Shown here in pieces: positions 18,121 to 27,377 of a DNA stretch of 64,000 nt. Location: assembly GCA_031261605.1 (NCBI GenBank), contig JAISJI010000017.1:1-64000 (forward strand). Reading direction: 5' to 3'. The stretch comes from Ignavibacteria bacterium (GTDB taxonomy: Bacteria > Bacteroidota > Ignavibacteria > Kapaibacteriales > UBA2268). The notes beneath the pieces are model-generated. The model was given only the letters and a program-made list of their open reading frames with translations. It made no database searches and had not been told where the DNA came from. The position numbers and the translations under genes are program-made. Within the stretch, counting starts at the first letter, position 1. Each line of letters opens with the position of its first letter.

Positions 18121-19374
18121 ATGAGCACTTACCAGATAAAACAAAATAACAGCAACATAAGCACATTAGCAAAATATATAGACCTGAAGACATTTGTAAT
18201 TACTATAATTCTGGTGTCCTTCGGCTTGGTTAGTATTTACAGCGCTACGTCTGCCTCAGAACCCGAATTTACTACGTTCTTTCGGCAGTTGCTTTTTGCA
18301 TCAATCGGTGTGGGCGTGATGCTCATAGTTGCAAATATACCTACTCATTACCTGAAATTATTCTCCATCCCACTCTATGTAATCACCAATTTATTGCTTA
18401 TAGTGGTGCTGTTTTTTGGAACAACTGTGTATGGCACCACCGGCTGGCTACATATCGGGAGCTGGTCTGTGCAACCGGCGGAGTTCTCTAAAATCACTCT
18501 ACTATTAGTCATTGCACGGCATTTGTCTAAGAAAGGGAACACGGTAAATAATGTCTATGACTTTGGTATATTGATGCTATACTTTCTCGTGCCCTTTGTG
18601 CTAATCAATATACAGCCGGACTTTGGCACTTCGCTTGTGCTGCTTGTAATGGTCTTTGGTATATTGTATTGGGGGGGATTTGATGGATTTTATTTGTTGG
18701 CGATTATAGAAATGTGTGCAATGTTTATTGCGAGTTTGAGTTCGCCGTATGTAGCGATAATTGTCGGTGGTATTAGTGCAATTACATTGCTACTATTCCG
18801 GAAGCGTCTTACGGTTTATGCGATTACATTGGCATTGCTTATTGGTGTCGCATTTGCAGCACCGGAATTTTACGAACACTTGCAACCACACCAACAAAAT
18901 AGAATTAATGTCTTTTTAAATCCCGGCTCTGACCCACAAGGAGTCGGTTACAACGTTATGCAGTCGCTACTTGCGGTTGGTAGCGGAGGCGTTATTGGTA
19001 AGGGCTTTATGCAAGGAACGCTTACGCAGTTGCGGTATATTCCGATGCAATGGACGGACTTCATATATTCTGTATCGGCAGAGGAATTTGGGCTTATCGG
19101 CTCTACAATCGTTCTGTTCTTTCTGCTATCGTTGGTGTATCGCGGCATATCAATCGCTGGGAAGTGTAAGGAGGATTTTAATACGGTAATCGCATTTGGC
19201 ATATCCACGGTGTTCGTCTTCCACATAGTTATCAATGTTGGGATGGTGCTTGGAGTATGTCCTGTGATGGGCATTACATTGCCGTTTGTGAGTTATGGTG
19301 GCACGTCCTTGCTTACGAATATGGCTTTTGCGGGCTTGCTAATGAATATCCATAGGAATAATAATCGGCAGTAG
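18121..19374 (+). CDS. rodA: Rod shape-determining peptidoglycan polymerase RodA
   Basis: This SEDS-family glycosyltransferase of lateral wall synthesis has 417 aa and about ten transmembrane segments. Motifs include VQPAEFSKITLLLVIARHL, FLNPGSDPQGVGYNVMQSLL, WTDFIYSVSAEEFG and the C-terminal MGITLPFVSYGGTSLLTN. The GTTGWLHIG segment and lack of an FtsW-like tail favour RodA over FtsW; a separate FtsW-like gene lies at 51443. No PBP2 gene is adjacent. Confidence 0.93.
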   Translation: MSTYQIKQNNSNISTLAKYIDLKTFVITIILVSFGLVSIYSATSASEPEFTTFFRQLLFASIGVGVMLIVANIPTHYLKLFSIPLYVITNLLLIVVLFFGTTVYGTTGWLHIGSWSVQPAEFSKITLLLVIARHLSKKGNTVNNVYDFGILMLYFLVPFVLINIQPDFGTSLVLLVMVFGILYWGGFDGFYLLAIIEMCAMFIASLSSPYVAIIVGGISAITLLLFRKRLTVYAITLALLIGVAFAAPEFYEHLQPHQQNRINVFLNPGSDPQGVGYNVMQSLLAVGSGGVIGKGFMQGTLTQLRYIPMQWTDFIYSVSAEEFGLIGSTIVLFFLLSLVYRGISIAGKCKEDFNTVIAFGISTVFVFHIVINVGMVLGVCPVMGITLPFVSYGGTSLLTNMAFAGLLMNIHRNNNRQ

Positions 19375-19439
19375 GATATATTTTAACTTCGCAGGTTGTA
19401 ATTAGTTCTGGAGAATTGTATTGTCATTGTAGGTGTATT

Positions 19440-19570
19440 GTTCCATCCTTGCGGGGCTTTGCTTCGCAATCTCTATCCAACCCACTAACCCCCCCTTCTC
19501 CCACAAGGAAGGGGGTTTTTTATTTGTTATTCCTCTCTTATGGAGGGAGGGGCTGCGAAGCAGTCGGGAT
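19440..19570 (+). repeat. Intergenic hairpin repeat (family I), first copy
   Basis: The stretch holds GCTTTGCTTCGCAATCTCTA, then CCCACTAACCCCCC and TTCTCCCACAAGGAAGGGGG, then a second arm up to GCAGTCGGGATGG. Similar text recurs near 33720, 34690, 38820, 44950 and 61090, always between genes. Confidence 0.75.
19491..19521 (+). terminator. Terminator-like hairpin after rodA within family I repeat
   Basis: CCCCCTTC and GAAGGGGG form an 8-bp stem followed by T6, so this repeat copy may serve as the rodA terminator. Confidence 0.6.
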
Positions 19571-19722
19571 GGTTTGTAAAACTTTTTTCAAATTGTGGAT
19601 AACTTTCTTGATATATATATATATATATATATTCTCAAAAATAATTATTATATTCGTATTATACCACTCAATAACAAGTAAGAAAAAATATATTTTTCTT
19701 GCGCCAATATCTAATCGATAAT
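19571..19722 (-). repeat. Leader-associated repeat, copy A
   Basis: From GGTTTGTAAAAC to ATCTAATCGATA the sequence is homologous, in inverted orientation, to 39901-40041. The copies differ mainly in the TA-repeat length and a ~25-bp stretch after 'ccactcaa'. The copy lies upstream of the exported-protein gene at 19967. The rest of the 19375-19966 gap (19723-19966) shows no gene; the 101-aa ORF at 19416 lies in repeat sequence. Confidence 0.88.
19589..19610 (-). promoter_or_regulatory. 22-bp conserved element with DnaA-box-like core, site 1
   Basis: On the minus strand it reads CAAGAAAGTTATCCACAA and on to TTTG. It is identical at 22555-22576 and 40001-40022 and contains the perfect 9-mer TTATCCACA. 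Confidence 0.7.
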
Positions 19723-19966
19723 GTTCACCGATTCATCTGAATTGCTGGATATTGGATTGGCATACGAACTATACATTTCGTATTTGCAATCTGTGTTAAG
19801 CAAGGTTAGATAAGGTTTTGAGTGGAGAAAAACATATACTTTTGTGCTGTATGTTTCTTGATTCAGAATGTTATTTTAACCAAACCTCGGCAATACCGAT
19901 GCGCCGAGTATAAAGAAAAAGAAGTGCTGATTGGTCGGGATATTGGCATCTTCGGAGATAAATCAA

Positions 19967-20608
19967 ATGAAAAATACGTTTAAGTATTTCGTAGCGATTG
20001 TCGCTATTATCATTTCCTCTTCGCTATTTTATAGCGAATCATCTTTTGCAGTTGACGCTAAGGACAGCAAAGCATTCCAACTCTATAAGCAGCAGTTGGA
20101 AAAAAAGCAAAAGAAATCTGCTGGCAAGCAGTCGGCAGAAAGTAGTAAATCATCTTCATCGAGGTCAAGTAGTAAGGTAACCGATACGGAAGCTAAGGTA
20201 ACCTCTTCGGGAGTAACCGATGCGGAAGCTATGGAGCAATTAGATGCTTACTGGATCGCATCTATTGTTTGGATGAACCAGTTCACTATTGTTAAAACTT
20301 GCTATAATGAATATGGCAAAAAGGTAAACACAACCGATAAAGCGTTTAAGGATGCTTTTTACAATGTAGTGACTCAGTGTTATGGGGTTGGATTCGAACT
20401 CATTACTGGGGAATATCCAGAACTCTCTCCAAGTCAGTTAAAAAAACTTATAGTAAATGGTGAGTTTTTTTATTTGAAAAAAGAGCGAGATGCTTCATCG
20501 GGTGATGTAAGTTATTGTATGCTTCCCACCGATGAGGAATTTAACAATGAGAGCAAATGCTGTATCATTGCAGGAGTTCTGCAAATAGTGGAAAATTTAG
20601 GGGAGTAG
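19967..20608 (+). CDS. Exported protein of unknown function
   Basis: The ATG at 19967 starts a signal peptide (MKNTFKYFVAIVAIIISSSL, cleavage near SSFA). The track's start at 19931 would put 12 polar residues before it. The 213-aa product has a Lys/Ser-rich low-complexity segment after the signal peptide. A 150-residue domain follows with two widely spaced Cys (VKTCYNEYGKK, VTQCYGVGFELITG) and CCIIAGVLQIVENLG at the end. The FKYFVAIVAI leader resembles those of the genes at 29879 and 39832. It is 3 nt upstream of the lipoprotein protease, so the two are probably co-translated partners. Function is unknown. Confidence 0.8.
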   Translation: MKNTFKYFVAIVAIIISSSLFYSESSFAVDAKDSKAFQLYKQQLEKKQKKSAGKQSAESSKSSSSRSSSKVTDTEAKVTSSGVTDAEAMEQLDAYWIASIVWMNQFTIVKTCYNEYGKKVNTTDKAFKDAFYNVVTQCYGVGFELITGEYPELSPSQLKKLIVNGEFFYLKKERDASSGDVSYCMLPTDEEFNNESKCCIIAGVLQIVENLGE

Positions 20609-20611
20609 TTT

Positions 20612-22423
20612 ATGAGAATAAAATCACAAACCATTATGTTGGTAGTCGCTTTAATAGCGACTACCAACTGTTTTACGGGGTGTGGTGGAACCTCCCCCAA
20701 GCAGCAGAAGATTTATTATGATATAAATTGGTATGTAGTGTCAGATAGTTCGGCTGCAGAGTATTATAGGATTGTTACATTGGATAAGGATAGGAGTTCT
20801 ATTGGAAAGGTTAGTGATTATTTTATTACTGGCGAGTTGCAAACGGAGATAGATAACGCAATATATATAGATAAGAAAGATGATAAAAAATCTATATGGA
20901 GAGGAAAGGAGAAACATTTTAATAAAAGCGAAGACATAACAGAACTTACCTATTACGATGCGATGGGAGAAAAATATAAACAGATTACCTATTATACTAA
21001 TAGTGGAACCCCTAGTGCTGAGTACTATATAGATAAAGACGGCAATCGCAATGGAGAGTGCAAAGATTATAAAACCAATGGCTCTTATACACAACGGAAT
21101 TACAAAAATGGTGTGCCTTCTCCATATTATTTAGATTGTTATAAACGTGGACAATGTGTGAGTGTATTCCATGATAATTTTAATAGTACCAATGTTGGTT
21201 GGTTGTTTACTAATTCTAAAATAGTTCAAGACGCTGGATTATTAATGACCGCTACGGATGAATATATTGCATCTGGATATATAGACCTTGAAGATTTTGA
21301 TTTTAGTTACAACTTCCGTATGGGAGCTAATTTTAATTTTATAAAAAAAGGTAATACAGAGAGTAATAATTTTTATGGAATAAGATGGGGAATTAAAGGC
21401 AATAACTATAATGCCTTTGTGATTAATCAATCAGGAGCATATAGAATTTATACTGTCACAAATGGAAAAAGTAACGTTGTCAGTGAGGGAAAAGCTGATG
21501 TGAATAAAACAAATACACTGAGTATATTACGAGCGGACAGTGTAAGAAGGGACAGTTATCTCTATTTTCTTATCAATGATGAAGAGGTAGATTCGGCAAA
21601 GTATTCCCGTTTTAGTGAAGGAAACCGGATAGGAGTTTTTACTAATGATGGCGAAGTCCTCGTTAGCGAATTGGAAGTGCGGCAATCAGAAGATATTACT
21701 AATAAAAAGCATATATTGAAAGATTGGGAAGGTAGTGGTTCAGGTTTCTTTGTCGATAAGAGAGGATATATTATTACAAACTACCATGTAATCGAAGACG
21801 CTAGGGAGATAGAAGTTGAGTTTGTGCGTAACGGTGAAAAGCAAAAATACACAGCAACGGTAAAGGGTCGTGCTCCCGAAAAGGATTTGGCGCTATTACT
21901 AATAGATACAACCAAAAGCAAAAAGCAATTTGTGCCATTTGCTAAAATACCCTATAATTTTAAAACAGATGAAAGCAGATTAGCAGAAAGAGTATTTACA
22001 TTAGGATTTCCTGGTCCTGTTCCAAATGTATTAAATCATACTGATGGGGCTATTAGAGCTTTAGCCGATTTTAGGAACAATACGGACTATTACACAGTAA
22101 CGGCAATAATCAATTCGGGTAACAGTGGCGGACCGTTATTCGATGACAAGGGAAATTTAATAGGTGTAAATAGTAAGTCAATTAATAGAGAATTTATAGA
22201 ACGTGTAGAGATAGGAGATACAATAATATCAAATAGACCTTATGCCGCATTTGATGGTTTGTATGGGTCAATTAAATCCACTGTTGTAAAAGAATTTATT
22301 GATACCCGAAGTGCGCAATCGTTAGAATTACCCAACGATAGAACATTAGAAGAAGTGACAGATAGGGCTACGCAAGTAGAAGCATTAACACCTTATGTTG
22401 TGTGGATAAGAGTCAAGTACTAA
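20612..22423 (+). CDS. Lipoprotein with MORN-like, LamG-like and trypsin-like protease domains
   Basis: The 603-aa protein starts with a lipoprotein signal (hydrophobic 9-17, lipobox-like CFTGC, Cys24). Residues ~100-170 contain MORN/YwqK-type strands (YKQITYYTNSGTPSAEYYID). Residues ~175-365 look like a concanavalin/LamG-type domain (FHDNFNSTNVGW to VLVSELEV). The C-terminal part is an S1C serine protease with GSGSGFFVDKRG and a complete triad: His392 (TNYHVIED), Asp425 (EKDLALL) and Ser505 (GNSGGP). No PDZ domain is visible. It is likely anchored to a membrane facing the periplasm, and partnered with the 19967 product. Confidence 0.9.
   Translation: MRIKSQTIMLVVALIATTNCFTGCGGTSPKQQKIYYDINWYVVSDSSAAEYYRIVTLDKDRSSIGKVSDYFITGELQTEIDNAIYIDKKDDKKSIWRGKEKHFNKSEDITELTYYDAMGEKYKQITYYTNSGTPSAEYYIDKDGNRNGECKDYKTNGSYTQRNYKNGVPSPYYLDCYKRGQCVSVFHDNFNSTNVGWLFTNSKIVQDAGLLMTATDEYIASGYIDLEDFDFSYNFRMGANFNFIKKGNTESNNFYGIRWGIKGNNYNAFVINQSGAYRIYTVTNGKSNVVSEGKADVNKTNTLSILRADSVRRDSYLYFLINDEEVDSAKYSRFSEGNRIGVFTNDGEVLVSELEVRQSEDITNKKHILKDWEGSGSGFFVDKRGYIITNYHVIEDAREIEVEFVRNGEKQKYTATVKGRAPEKDLALLLIDTTKSKKQFVPFAKIPYNFKTDESRLAERVFTLGFPGPVPNVLNHTDGAIRALADFRNNTDYYTVTAIINSGNSGGPLFDDKGNLIGVNSKSINREFIERVEIGDTIISNRPYAAFDGLYGSIKSTVVKEFIDTRSAQSLELPNDRTLEEVTDRATQVEALTPYVVWIRVKY
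20638..20668 (+). other. Perfect 13-bp inverted repeat inside signal-peptide codons
   Basis: GTTGGTAGTCGCT and AGCGACTACCAAC flank a TTAAT loop, 26 nt after the start codon of the lipoprotein gene. Its position could affect translation. Confidence 0.85.
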
Positions 22424-22460
22424 CTTCTTACATCTTGCCATATTGTTTCATAATACAAAG

Positions 22461-22493
22461 AAGGCGACTCACTTACGAGTCGCCTTAATTATT
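22461..22493 (+). terminator. Terminator after the lipoprotein protease
   Basis: AAGGCGACTC and GAGTCGCCTT form a perfect 10-bp stem with loop ACTTAC, followed by AATTATT. The T tract is weak but the stem is strong. Confidence 0.8.
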
Positions 22494-22554
22494 CCATTCG
22501 GTGTATAATGTGCCTGATATATAGTGCCGATAATAAAAAAATTATGCAATATAA

Positions 22555-22576
22555 CAAGAAAGTTATCCACAATTTG
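22555..22576 (+). promoter_or_regulatory. 22-bp conserved element with DnaA-box-like core, site 2
   Basis: Exact copy of the elements at 19589 and 40001. Here the flanks are not part of the longer leader repeat, so the 22-bp core is conserved on its own. Confidence 0.7.
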
Positions 22577-22595
22577 CAAAAAAAATCATTAGAAA

Positions 22596-22620
22596 ATCTG
22601 GTTAATCATAGTTCAGAAAA
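22596..22620 (+). repeat. Fragment of dispersed repeat family II
   Basis: AATCTGGTTAATCA then TAGTTCAGAAAA matches the core of the elements at 5175 and 44883 (reverse complement of the latter). Confidence 0.55.
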
Positions 22621-22650
22621 ATAAAAAAATGTAGAAAAAACACTTTTTTC

Positions 22651-22681
22651 TTGGTGGTTTCGGAAAAAAGCGTTATGTTTG
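22651..22681 (+). promoter_or_regulatory. Promoter for the Fur/PerR-like gene
   Basis: TTGG at 22651-22654 (imperfect -33) lies 19 nt before TATGTTTG (22674-22681). The PerR-like palindrome starts 8 nt downstream, over the expected start site. Confidence 0.6.
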
Positions 22682-22688
22682 TATTATC

Positions 22689-22709
22689 AAATTGTAATCA
22701 TTACAATTT
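22689..22709 (+). promoter_or_regulatory. PerR/Fur-type operator palindrome
   Basis: The core TTGTAATCATTACAA (22692-22706) is a perfect 7-1-7 inverted repeat, the PerR-box architecture. Symmetry extends to 10-1-10. It sits between the candidate promoter and the regulator's start codon, so autorepression is inferred. Confidence 0.8.
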
Positions 22710-22758
22710 TAGATAATAAACAACTGTATTCTTAATACAAAATTATTGTTTGTTCACA

Positions 22759-23184
22759 ATGAAAACAATTACAAAATTAAACTCACAAGAGACCCTGCTA
22801 AAGTATGGTATATCGCCTTCAATTCATAGGATGACGATTATGAATTATATGCTTCAACATCGGACACATCCCACAGCAGATGAGATTTATTCCCATCTAC
22901 ACGGCGATATACCCACTTTATCAAAGACAACTATATACAATACGTTGAAGTTGCTCGTTGCAAAAGGTGCTATACAAGAAATCACCATAGATGAGAAAAA
23001 TACTCGCTATGATGCAGAGATTGAGCCCCATTCGCACTTCAAATGCAATGTTTGCGGACATATTTACGATGTTCCATCGCCAAAGATAGGCGGTATAACC
23101 GATAAGTCCATTTACAAAATAAGCGAAGTGCAGGTATATTATAGAGGGATTTGCACAATTTGTAGGTCTCTATTAATGCATTAA
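22759..23184 (+). CDS. Fur-family transcriptional regulator, PerR-like
   Basis: The ATG at 22759 (MKTITKLNSQETLLKYGISP) is preferred over the TTG at 22750. The 141-aa protein has the Fur winged helix (HRMTIMNYMLQHRTHPTADEI, TLSKTTIYNTLKLL). The C-terminal dimer domain has HSHFKCNVCGHIYD and RGICTICRS, forming the structural Zn site with two CxxC pairs. The adjacent rubrerythrin and the PerR-box-like palindrome in its own promoter point to a peroxide sensor rather than an iron-uptake Fur. Confidence 0.92.
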   Translation: MKTITKLNSQETLLKYGISPSIHRMTIMNYMLQHRTHPTADEIYSHLHGDIPTLSKTTIYNTLKLLVAKGAIQEITIDEKNTRYDAEIEPHSHFKCNVCGHIYDVPSPKIGGITDKSIYKISEVQVYYRGICTICRSLLMH

Positions 23185-23201
23185 TTGAAAATATAATTAT
23201 G

Positions 23202-23215
23202 TAACTATATAGTTA
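23202..23215 (+). promoter_or_regulatory. Palindrome upstream of rubrerythrin
   Basis: TAACTATATAGTTA is a perfect 14-bp palindrome 58 nt before the rubrerythrin ATG. It may be an operator, but it is not the same motif as the PerR-like box. Confidence 0.35.
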
Positions 23216-23272
23216 TATAAAAAACATACTCAACAAAAAATTCAATTCACTAATTAAAAGGAGAAAAATAAA

Positions 23273-23830
23273 ATGAGTAAAAAATGGAAATGCCCAATAT
23301 GTGGTTACATCCACGAAGGAAATGTGCCACCAGTAGAATGCCCGCAATGCAAGGCAGCCGGCAGTAAATTCACAGAAATCATCGCAGTAGAAGGCAAAAT
23401 GACCTTCGCTGACGAGCACGTTGTCGGCATCGCAAAAGGTGTTGATAAAGAAATTTGGGATGGCTTACAAGCCAACTTTACGGGCGAATGCACCGAAGTT
23501 GGTATGTATATCGCAATGGGCAGACAAGCCGACCGCGAAGGTTACCCCGAAATAGCAGAAGCATTCAAACGCTATGCCTTTGAAGAAGCAGACCATGCTT
23601 CAAGGTTCTGCGAACTACTTGGCGAAATGGTTTGGGATACCGAAACAAACCTCAAAAAGAGAATGGAAGCAGAACAAGGCGCTTGCGAAGGCAAAAAACA
23701 TCTCGCCACAATCGCAAAACAGCAGAACTTGGATGCAATCCACGACACTGTCCACGAAATGTGCAAAGACGAAGCTCGTCATGGCAAGGGCTTCGAAGGA
23801 TTATATAATAGATATTTTGGCAAAAAATAA
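23273..23830 (+). CDS. Rubrerythrin (rubredoxin domain N-terminal)
   Basis: The 185-aa peroxide-reducing protein has the rubredoxin module first ([20 protein letters not shown]; Cys 7, 10, 23, 26). The ferritin-like diiron domain follows, with Glu/His ligands in [16 protein letters not shown] and [13 protein letters not shown]. This N-terminal-rubredoxin order is that of 'reverse' rubrerythrins (NADH peroxidase type). It lies just downstream of the PerR-like regulator and has its own GGAG RBS. An oxidative-stress role in a microaerobic or anaerobic lifestyle is inferred. Confidence 0.96.
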   Translation: MSKKWKCPICGYIHEGNVPPVECPQCKAAGSKFTEIIAVEGKMTFADEHVVGIAKGVDKEIWDGLQANFTGECTEVGMYIAMGRQADREGYPEIAEAFKRYAFEEADHASRFCELLGEMVWDTETNLKKRMEAEQGACEGKKHLATIAKQQNLDAIHDTVHEMCKDEARHGKGFEGLYNRYFGKK

Positions 23831-23857
23831 TCCTAAGATATGATTTCCCTTATTCTT

Positions 23858-23890
23858 CCCCTTTCTTCGCCGGAAAGGGGCTTTTTTTTT
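23858..23890 (+). terminator. Rho-independent terminator of rubrerythrin
   Basis: CCCCTTTC and GAAAGGGG form an 8-bp stem, followed by CT9. Confidence 0.92.
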
Positions 23891-23962
23891 CTAAAAATAG
23901 CGTAAATAGTTATAGATTGCAAAAAAAATAGTATATTTAAGGTTATACTCTATACGTCAAAT

Positions 23963-25168
23963 ATGAATATACTACAAATCACCAATAAATTCCCGTATCC
24001 ACCAAAGGATGGCGCCTCTGTCTGCATTTGGAATATGACGGAAAGCTTTGCATTTGCTGGACATAGCGTAACGGTGCTCGCCCTAAATACAAATAAGCAT
24101 CATACAGATTTTTCCGCAGAGACAGCAAATTTGCCAAATAATATTCAGATTTATCCTATTGATATTAATACGGATAGGAAGGCATTTGCATTGCTATTCA
24201 ATTTAATGTTCTCCAAATTGCCATATACAGCGACTCGTTTTTACTCTAAGGCATTTGAAAATAAACTGATAGAGTTGTTGGATGCAAATAAATATGATGT
24301 GATACAAATTGAATTGCCATATCAGGCGTATTATATTCCAATAATAAGAAAGCATTCTAACGCTTTGATTTCACTACGCTTGCACAATGTAGAGAATGAG
24401 ATTTGGAAGCGTCTGGCGATAAATGAGAAGAGCAAATTCCGTCGAGATTATATTGATGATTTAGCACAACGCATTGAAAATTTTGAAGTTAATATGTTGA
24501 AGGAAGCCGATTGTTTTATACCTGTAACGAAGCGCGACTGTGATTATTTTATTTCGCTCGGCATAGATAAACCGCATTTGGTCGCTCCGATTGGCATTCA
24601 GAGCAGGTATGTGGATAGCGTAAAGGTTTCGCATACTTCTCTTAACTACTTATTTATCGGCACATTAGATTGGCAGCCGAATGTGGAAGGTCTATTGTGG
24701 TTTTTGGATAATGTTTGGAAGGAAGTCATTAAAATTCAATCAGATAAGCAATTTTATATAATCGGACGCTATGCTCCTGAGGATTTGGCTGAAACGTTGA
24801 AACGCTATCCCAATACTACATTTCTTGGTGCAGTGGATAACGCCATTAACTATATGAAATCTTATGCAGTTATGGTGGTTCCGCTTCAATCCGGAAGTGG
24901 AATGAGAGTGAAGATAATTGAGGGAATGGCTGCTGGTTGTGCGATTATTTCTACGGCGATGGGAGCGGAAGGAGTTGATGCTGTGGATGGAGAAAGTATA
25001 ATAATAGCCAATTCAGCGTATGAATTTATTGAAAAAATAAAAAATACGAGTGTGGAGACGACTAATGCGGTCGCCAACAATGCAAAGAATTTTTTGCTAA
25101 CTAACTATAATGCGGAGAATATTGCGAATTCCGTTCTAAGATTTTACGATGGGCTTTTAAGTAGTTAG
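23963..25168 (+). CDS. Glycosyltransferase, family 4 (GT-B)
   Basis: The 401-aa GT-B protein starts MNILQITNKFPYPPKDGASV, the acceptor-domain glycine/proline loop of GT4 enzymes. It has the linker FIGTLDWQPNVEGLLWFLD and the donor-domain motif VPLQSGSGMRVKIIEGMAAG containing the catalytic Glu. It is probably involved in cell-envelope polysaccharide synthesis. It is monocistronic here, and the sugar cannot be inferred. Confidence 0.92.
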   Translation: MNILQITNKFPYPPKDGASVCIWNMTESFAFAGHSVTVLALNTNKHHTDFSAETANLPNNIQIYPIDINTDRKAFALLFNLMFSKLPYTATRFYSKAFENKLIELLDANKYDVIQIELPYQAYYIPIIRKHSNALISLRLHNVENEIWKRLAINEKSKFRRDYIDDLAQRIENFEVNMLKEADCFIPVTKRDCDYFISLGIDKPHLVAPIGIQSRYVDSVKVSHTSLNYLFIGTLDWQPNVEGLLWFLDNVWKEVIKIQSDKQFYIIGRYAPEDLAETLKRYPNTTFLGAVDNAINYMKSYAVMVVPLQSGSGMRVKIIEGMAAGCAIISTAMGAEGVDAVDGESIIIANSAYEFIEKIKNTSVETTNAVANNAKNFLLTNYNAENIANSVLRFYDGLLSS

Positions 25169-25319
25169 TCCTTGCGATGTAGTATAAAAAAGTAGGACTT
25201 TTAGTTAGCCCTGACTTTGTGTTATTGATTAATTAAAATATATTTGTGAACTGTGCTGTTGAAGCATCCCGGGTAGTTGTATAAGTGACATTTGCTAATT
25301 TGACGGAGCAGACCAATTT

Positions 25320-27374
25320 TTACTTCGGCTCGTAATGCGAAAACATCATTGAATACGAGGCGCGACCTTGCGATACAGAGCGTAATTTAGTAACATAGCC
25401 GAACATTTCGCTAAGCGGAGCGATGCACTTAATATGCTGCGTTGTTCCACGCAACTCTACTCCTTCTATGCGTCCTTTGCGTGAGTTCATATCGGCTATA
25501 ACATCGCCGACATAGTCGCTCGGACAAGTAATATCCACTGCAAATACTGGTTCTAAGAGTGCTGGCGATGCTTCTCTGGTTGCATCTTTTACAGCGATGG
25601 ATGCCGCTATTTTATACGCAATCGGGTCAGCATCATCACCATAACGCATTTCAAGGATTTGTGCCTCTACATCCATCATCGGAAAGCCGGAAGTGCCGAC
25701 ATTTAGTGCTTCTCTTGCACCTTCCATCGCACCGGTTAGCATCTCTATCGTAATATTCTTATCCACTTTGTCGGTATCCAATTTCCCTTTTTTATCTAAC
25801 AAATCGGTAGTGATTACAAGACCTTGTCCCTTTGCTGGCTTTAAGTTTAACTTAACCCAGCCGAACATATTCTTACCGGAAGAGCGGTCAAATTGCGACT
25901 CCTTCACGATACTCGCTGTAATGGTCTCCTTATACGCAACTTGAGGATTACCGACACGTGCCTCTACATTAAATTCCCGTTTCAATCTATCAACAATTAT
26001 TTCCAAATGGAGTTCGCCAACACCGCTAATGATGATTTGACCGCTATCAGCATCGTTACTAAAGCGGAATGTGGGGTCTTCATCAGCGAGGCGTTTCAAT
26101 GCTTCCAACAATTTATCTTGGTCTGCAAGTGTTTTTGCTTCAATGGCTTGGTTGATTACTGGCTCGGAAAAGCGTATTTTTTCATACAACACGGGTTTAT
26201 GTGGGTCGCAAAGAGTATCGCCTGTTCCAGCGAACTTAAGTCCAGGTAATGCAATGAGTTCGCCCGAAGATGCTTCTTTAACTTCCTCTCTCTTATTGGC
26301 GTGAACGTTCAGTATTTTGAGTATTTTCTCCTTTTTATCTGTTCCGGCAATGAGTAGAGAGTCACCTACTTTCAGACATCCGGAGTAAATGCGAGCGTAT
26401 GTAAGACGTCCTACGTATGGGTCAGTCACAATCTTAAATGCGAGTGCAGATATGGCTTCGTCATCAATCATTTTTATGGTCTTAACTTTCTCTAAGTCCT
26501 TGGGGTCGTAGCCGGTTATCTCTTTGTGGTCAAGTGGGGATGGCAGGTAATCAATTACTGCTTCTATGAGTGGCTGCACACCGATATTACGTAAGGATGA
26601 GCCACATAGCACAGGAACTATAGTTCGTTCTTTCGTTGCAATGCGTAGTGCTGATTTTATTTCAATCTCTGTAAGTGCTTCACCTGCAAGATACTTCTCT
26701 AATAATGCATCGCTTGTTTCTGCTACTGCATCCAATAGTATATTGCGGTATTCATTGGCTTGCTCAAGTAGTTCAGTAGGAATATCTTTAAGAGCAAATT
26801 TCACACCTTGGCTTGCAATATCAAAGTAAACCGCTTTCATCGCAATTAGGTCTATAATACCGACAAAAGTATCTTCTGCACCAATCGGTATTTGTAACGG
26901 AACCGGATTGCAAGTAAATTTATCGCGAATGTCATCAACAACTCTAAAGAACGATGCACCTATTCTATCCATCTTATTTATAAAGACGATACGAGGAACA
27001 TTATACTCATCTGCTTGATGCCAAACTGTCTCCGTCTGCGGTTGGACACCTCCAACAGCACACACCACCGCAATCGCACCATCCAACACACGTAGAGAAC
27101 GCTGGACTTCGGCTGTGAAATCCACGTGTCCGGGTGTATCAATGATATTTATGGTATTGCCGTTCCATTCCACTGGCGTAACAGCGGACATAATAGTAAT
27201 ACCGCGCTCTTTTTCCTGTTCCATAAAATCCATAAACGCAGTTCCGTCATCCACTTGCCCGATTTTATGGATATATCCGGAGTAGAATAGGAAGCGCTCG
27301 GTAGTAGTGGTTTTGCCGGCATCAATATGAGCCATAATGCCGATGTTGCGTATTTTTGATTTATCGTGTTGCAT
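25320..27374 (-). CDS. fusA: Elongation factor G
   Basis: This is the translocation GTPase of translation. In the 684-aa product the G1 motif AHIDAGKT (15-22), switch segment [12 protein letters not shown]3 DTPGHVDF and G4 NKMDR are intact, and domains II-V follow to the C-terminus. It is the last gene of the str operon (rpsL-rpsG-[TA]-fusA). Its ATG lies 3 nt after the stop of the inserted MazF-like toxin with no clear SD, so its initiation region is inside or next to toxin sequence and translational coupling is likely. Confidence 0.98.
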   Translation of the reverse strand: MQHDKSKIRNIGIMAHIDAGKTTTTERFLFYSGYIHKIGQVDDGTAFMDFMEQEKERGITIMSAVTPVEWNGNTINIIDTPGHVDFTAEVQRSLRVLDGAIAVVCAVGGVQPQTETVWHQADEYNVPRIVFINKMDRIGASFFRVVDDIRDKFTCNPVPLQIPIGAEDTFVGIIDLIAMKAVYFDIASQGVKFALKDIPTELLEQANEYRNILLDAVAETSDALLEKYLAGEALTEIEIKSALRIATKERTIVPVLCGSSLRNIGVQPLIEAVIDYLPSPLDHKEITGYDPKDLEKVKTIKMIDDEAISALAFKIVTDPYVGRLTYARIYSGCLKVGDSLLIAGTDKKEKILKILNVHANKREEVKEASSGELIALPGLKFAGTGDTLCDPHKPVLYEKIRFSEPVINQAIEAKTLADQDKLLEALKRLADEDPTFRFSNDADSGQIIISGVGELHLEIIVDRLKREFNVEARVGNPQVAYKETITASIVKESQFDRSSGKNMFGWVKLNLKPAKGQGLVITTDLLDKKGKLDTDKVDKNITIEMLTGAMEGAREALNVGTSGFPMMDVEAQILEMRYGDDADPIAYKIAASIAVKDATREASPALLEPVFAVDITCPSDYVGDVIADMNSRKGRIEGVELRGTTQHIKCIAPLSEMFGYVTKLRSVSQGRASYSMMFSHYEPK

Positions 27375-27377
27375 ATT

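Noticed and set aside
19416-19721. 101-aa ORF between rodA and the 19967 gene
   Set aside because: It is built from repeat DNA (family I and the TA repeat); the protein is low complexity with no RBS.
19571-22576. Replication origin
   Set aside because: DnaA-box-like 9-mers and AT-rich stretches exist, but there is no dnaA, dnaN or gidA gene and no cluster of boxes; the sites are single and widely spaced.
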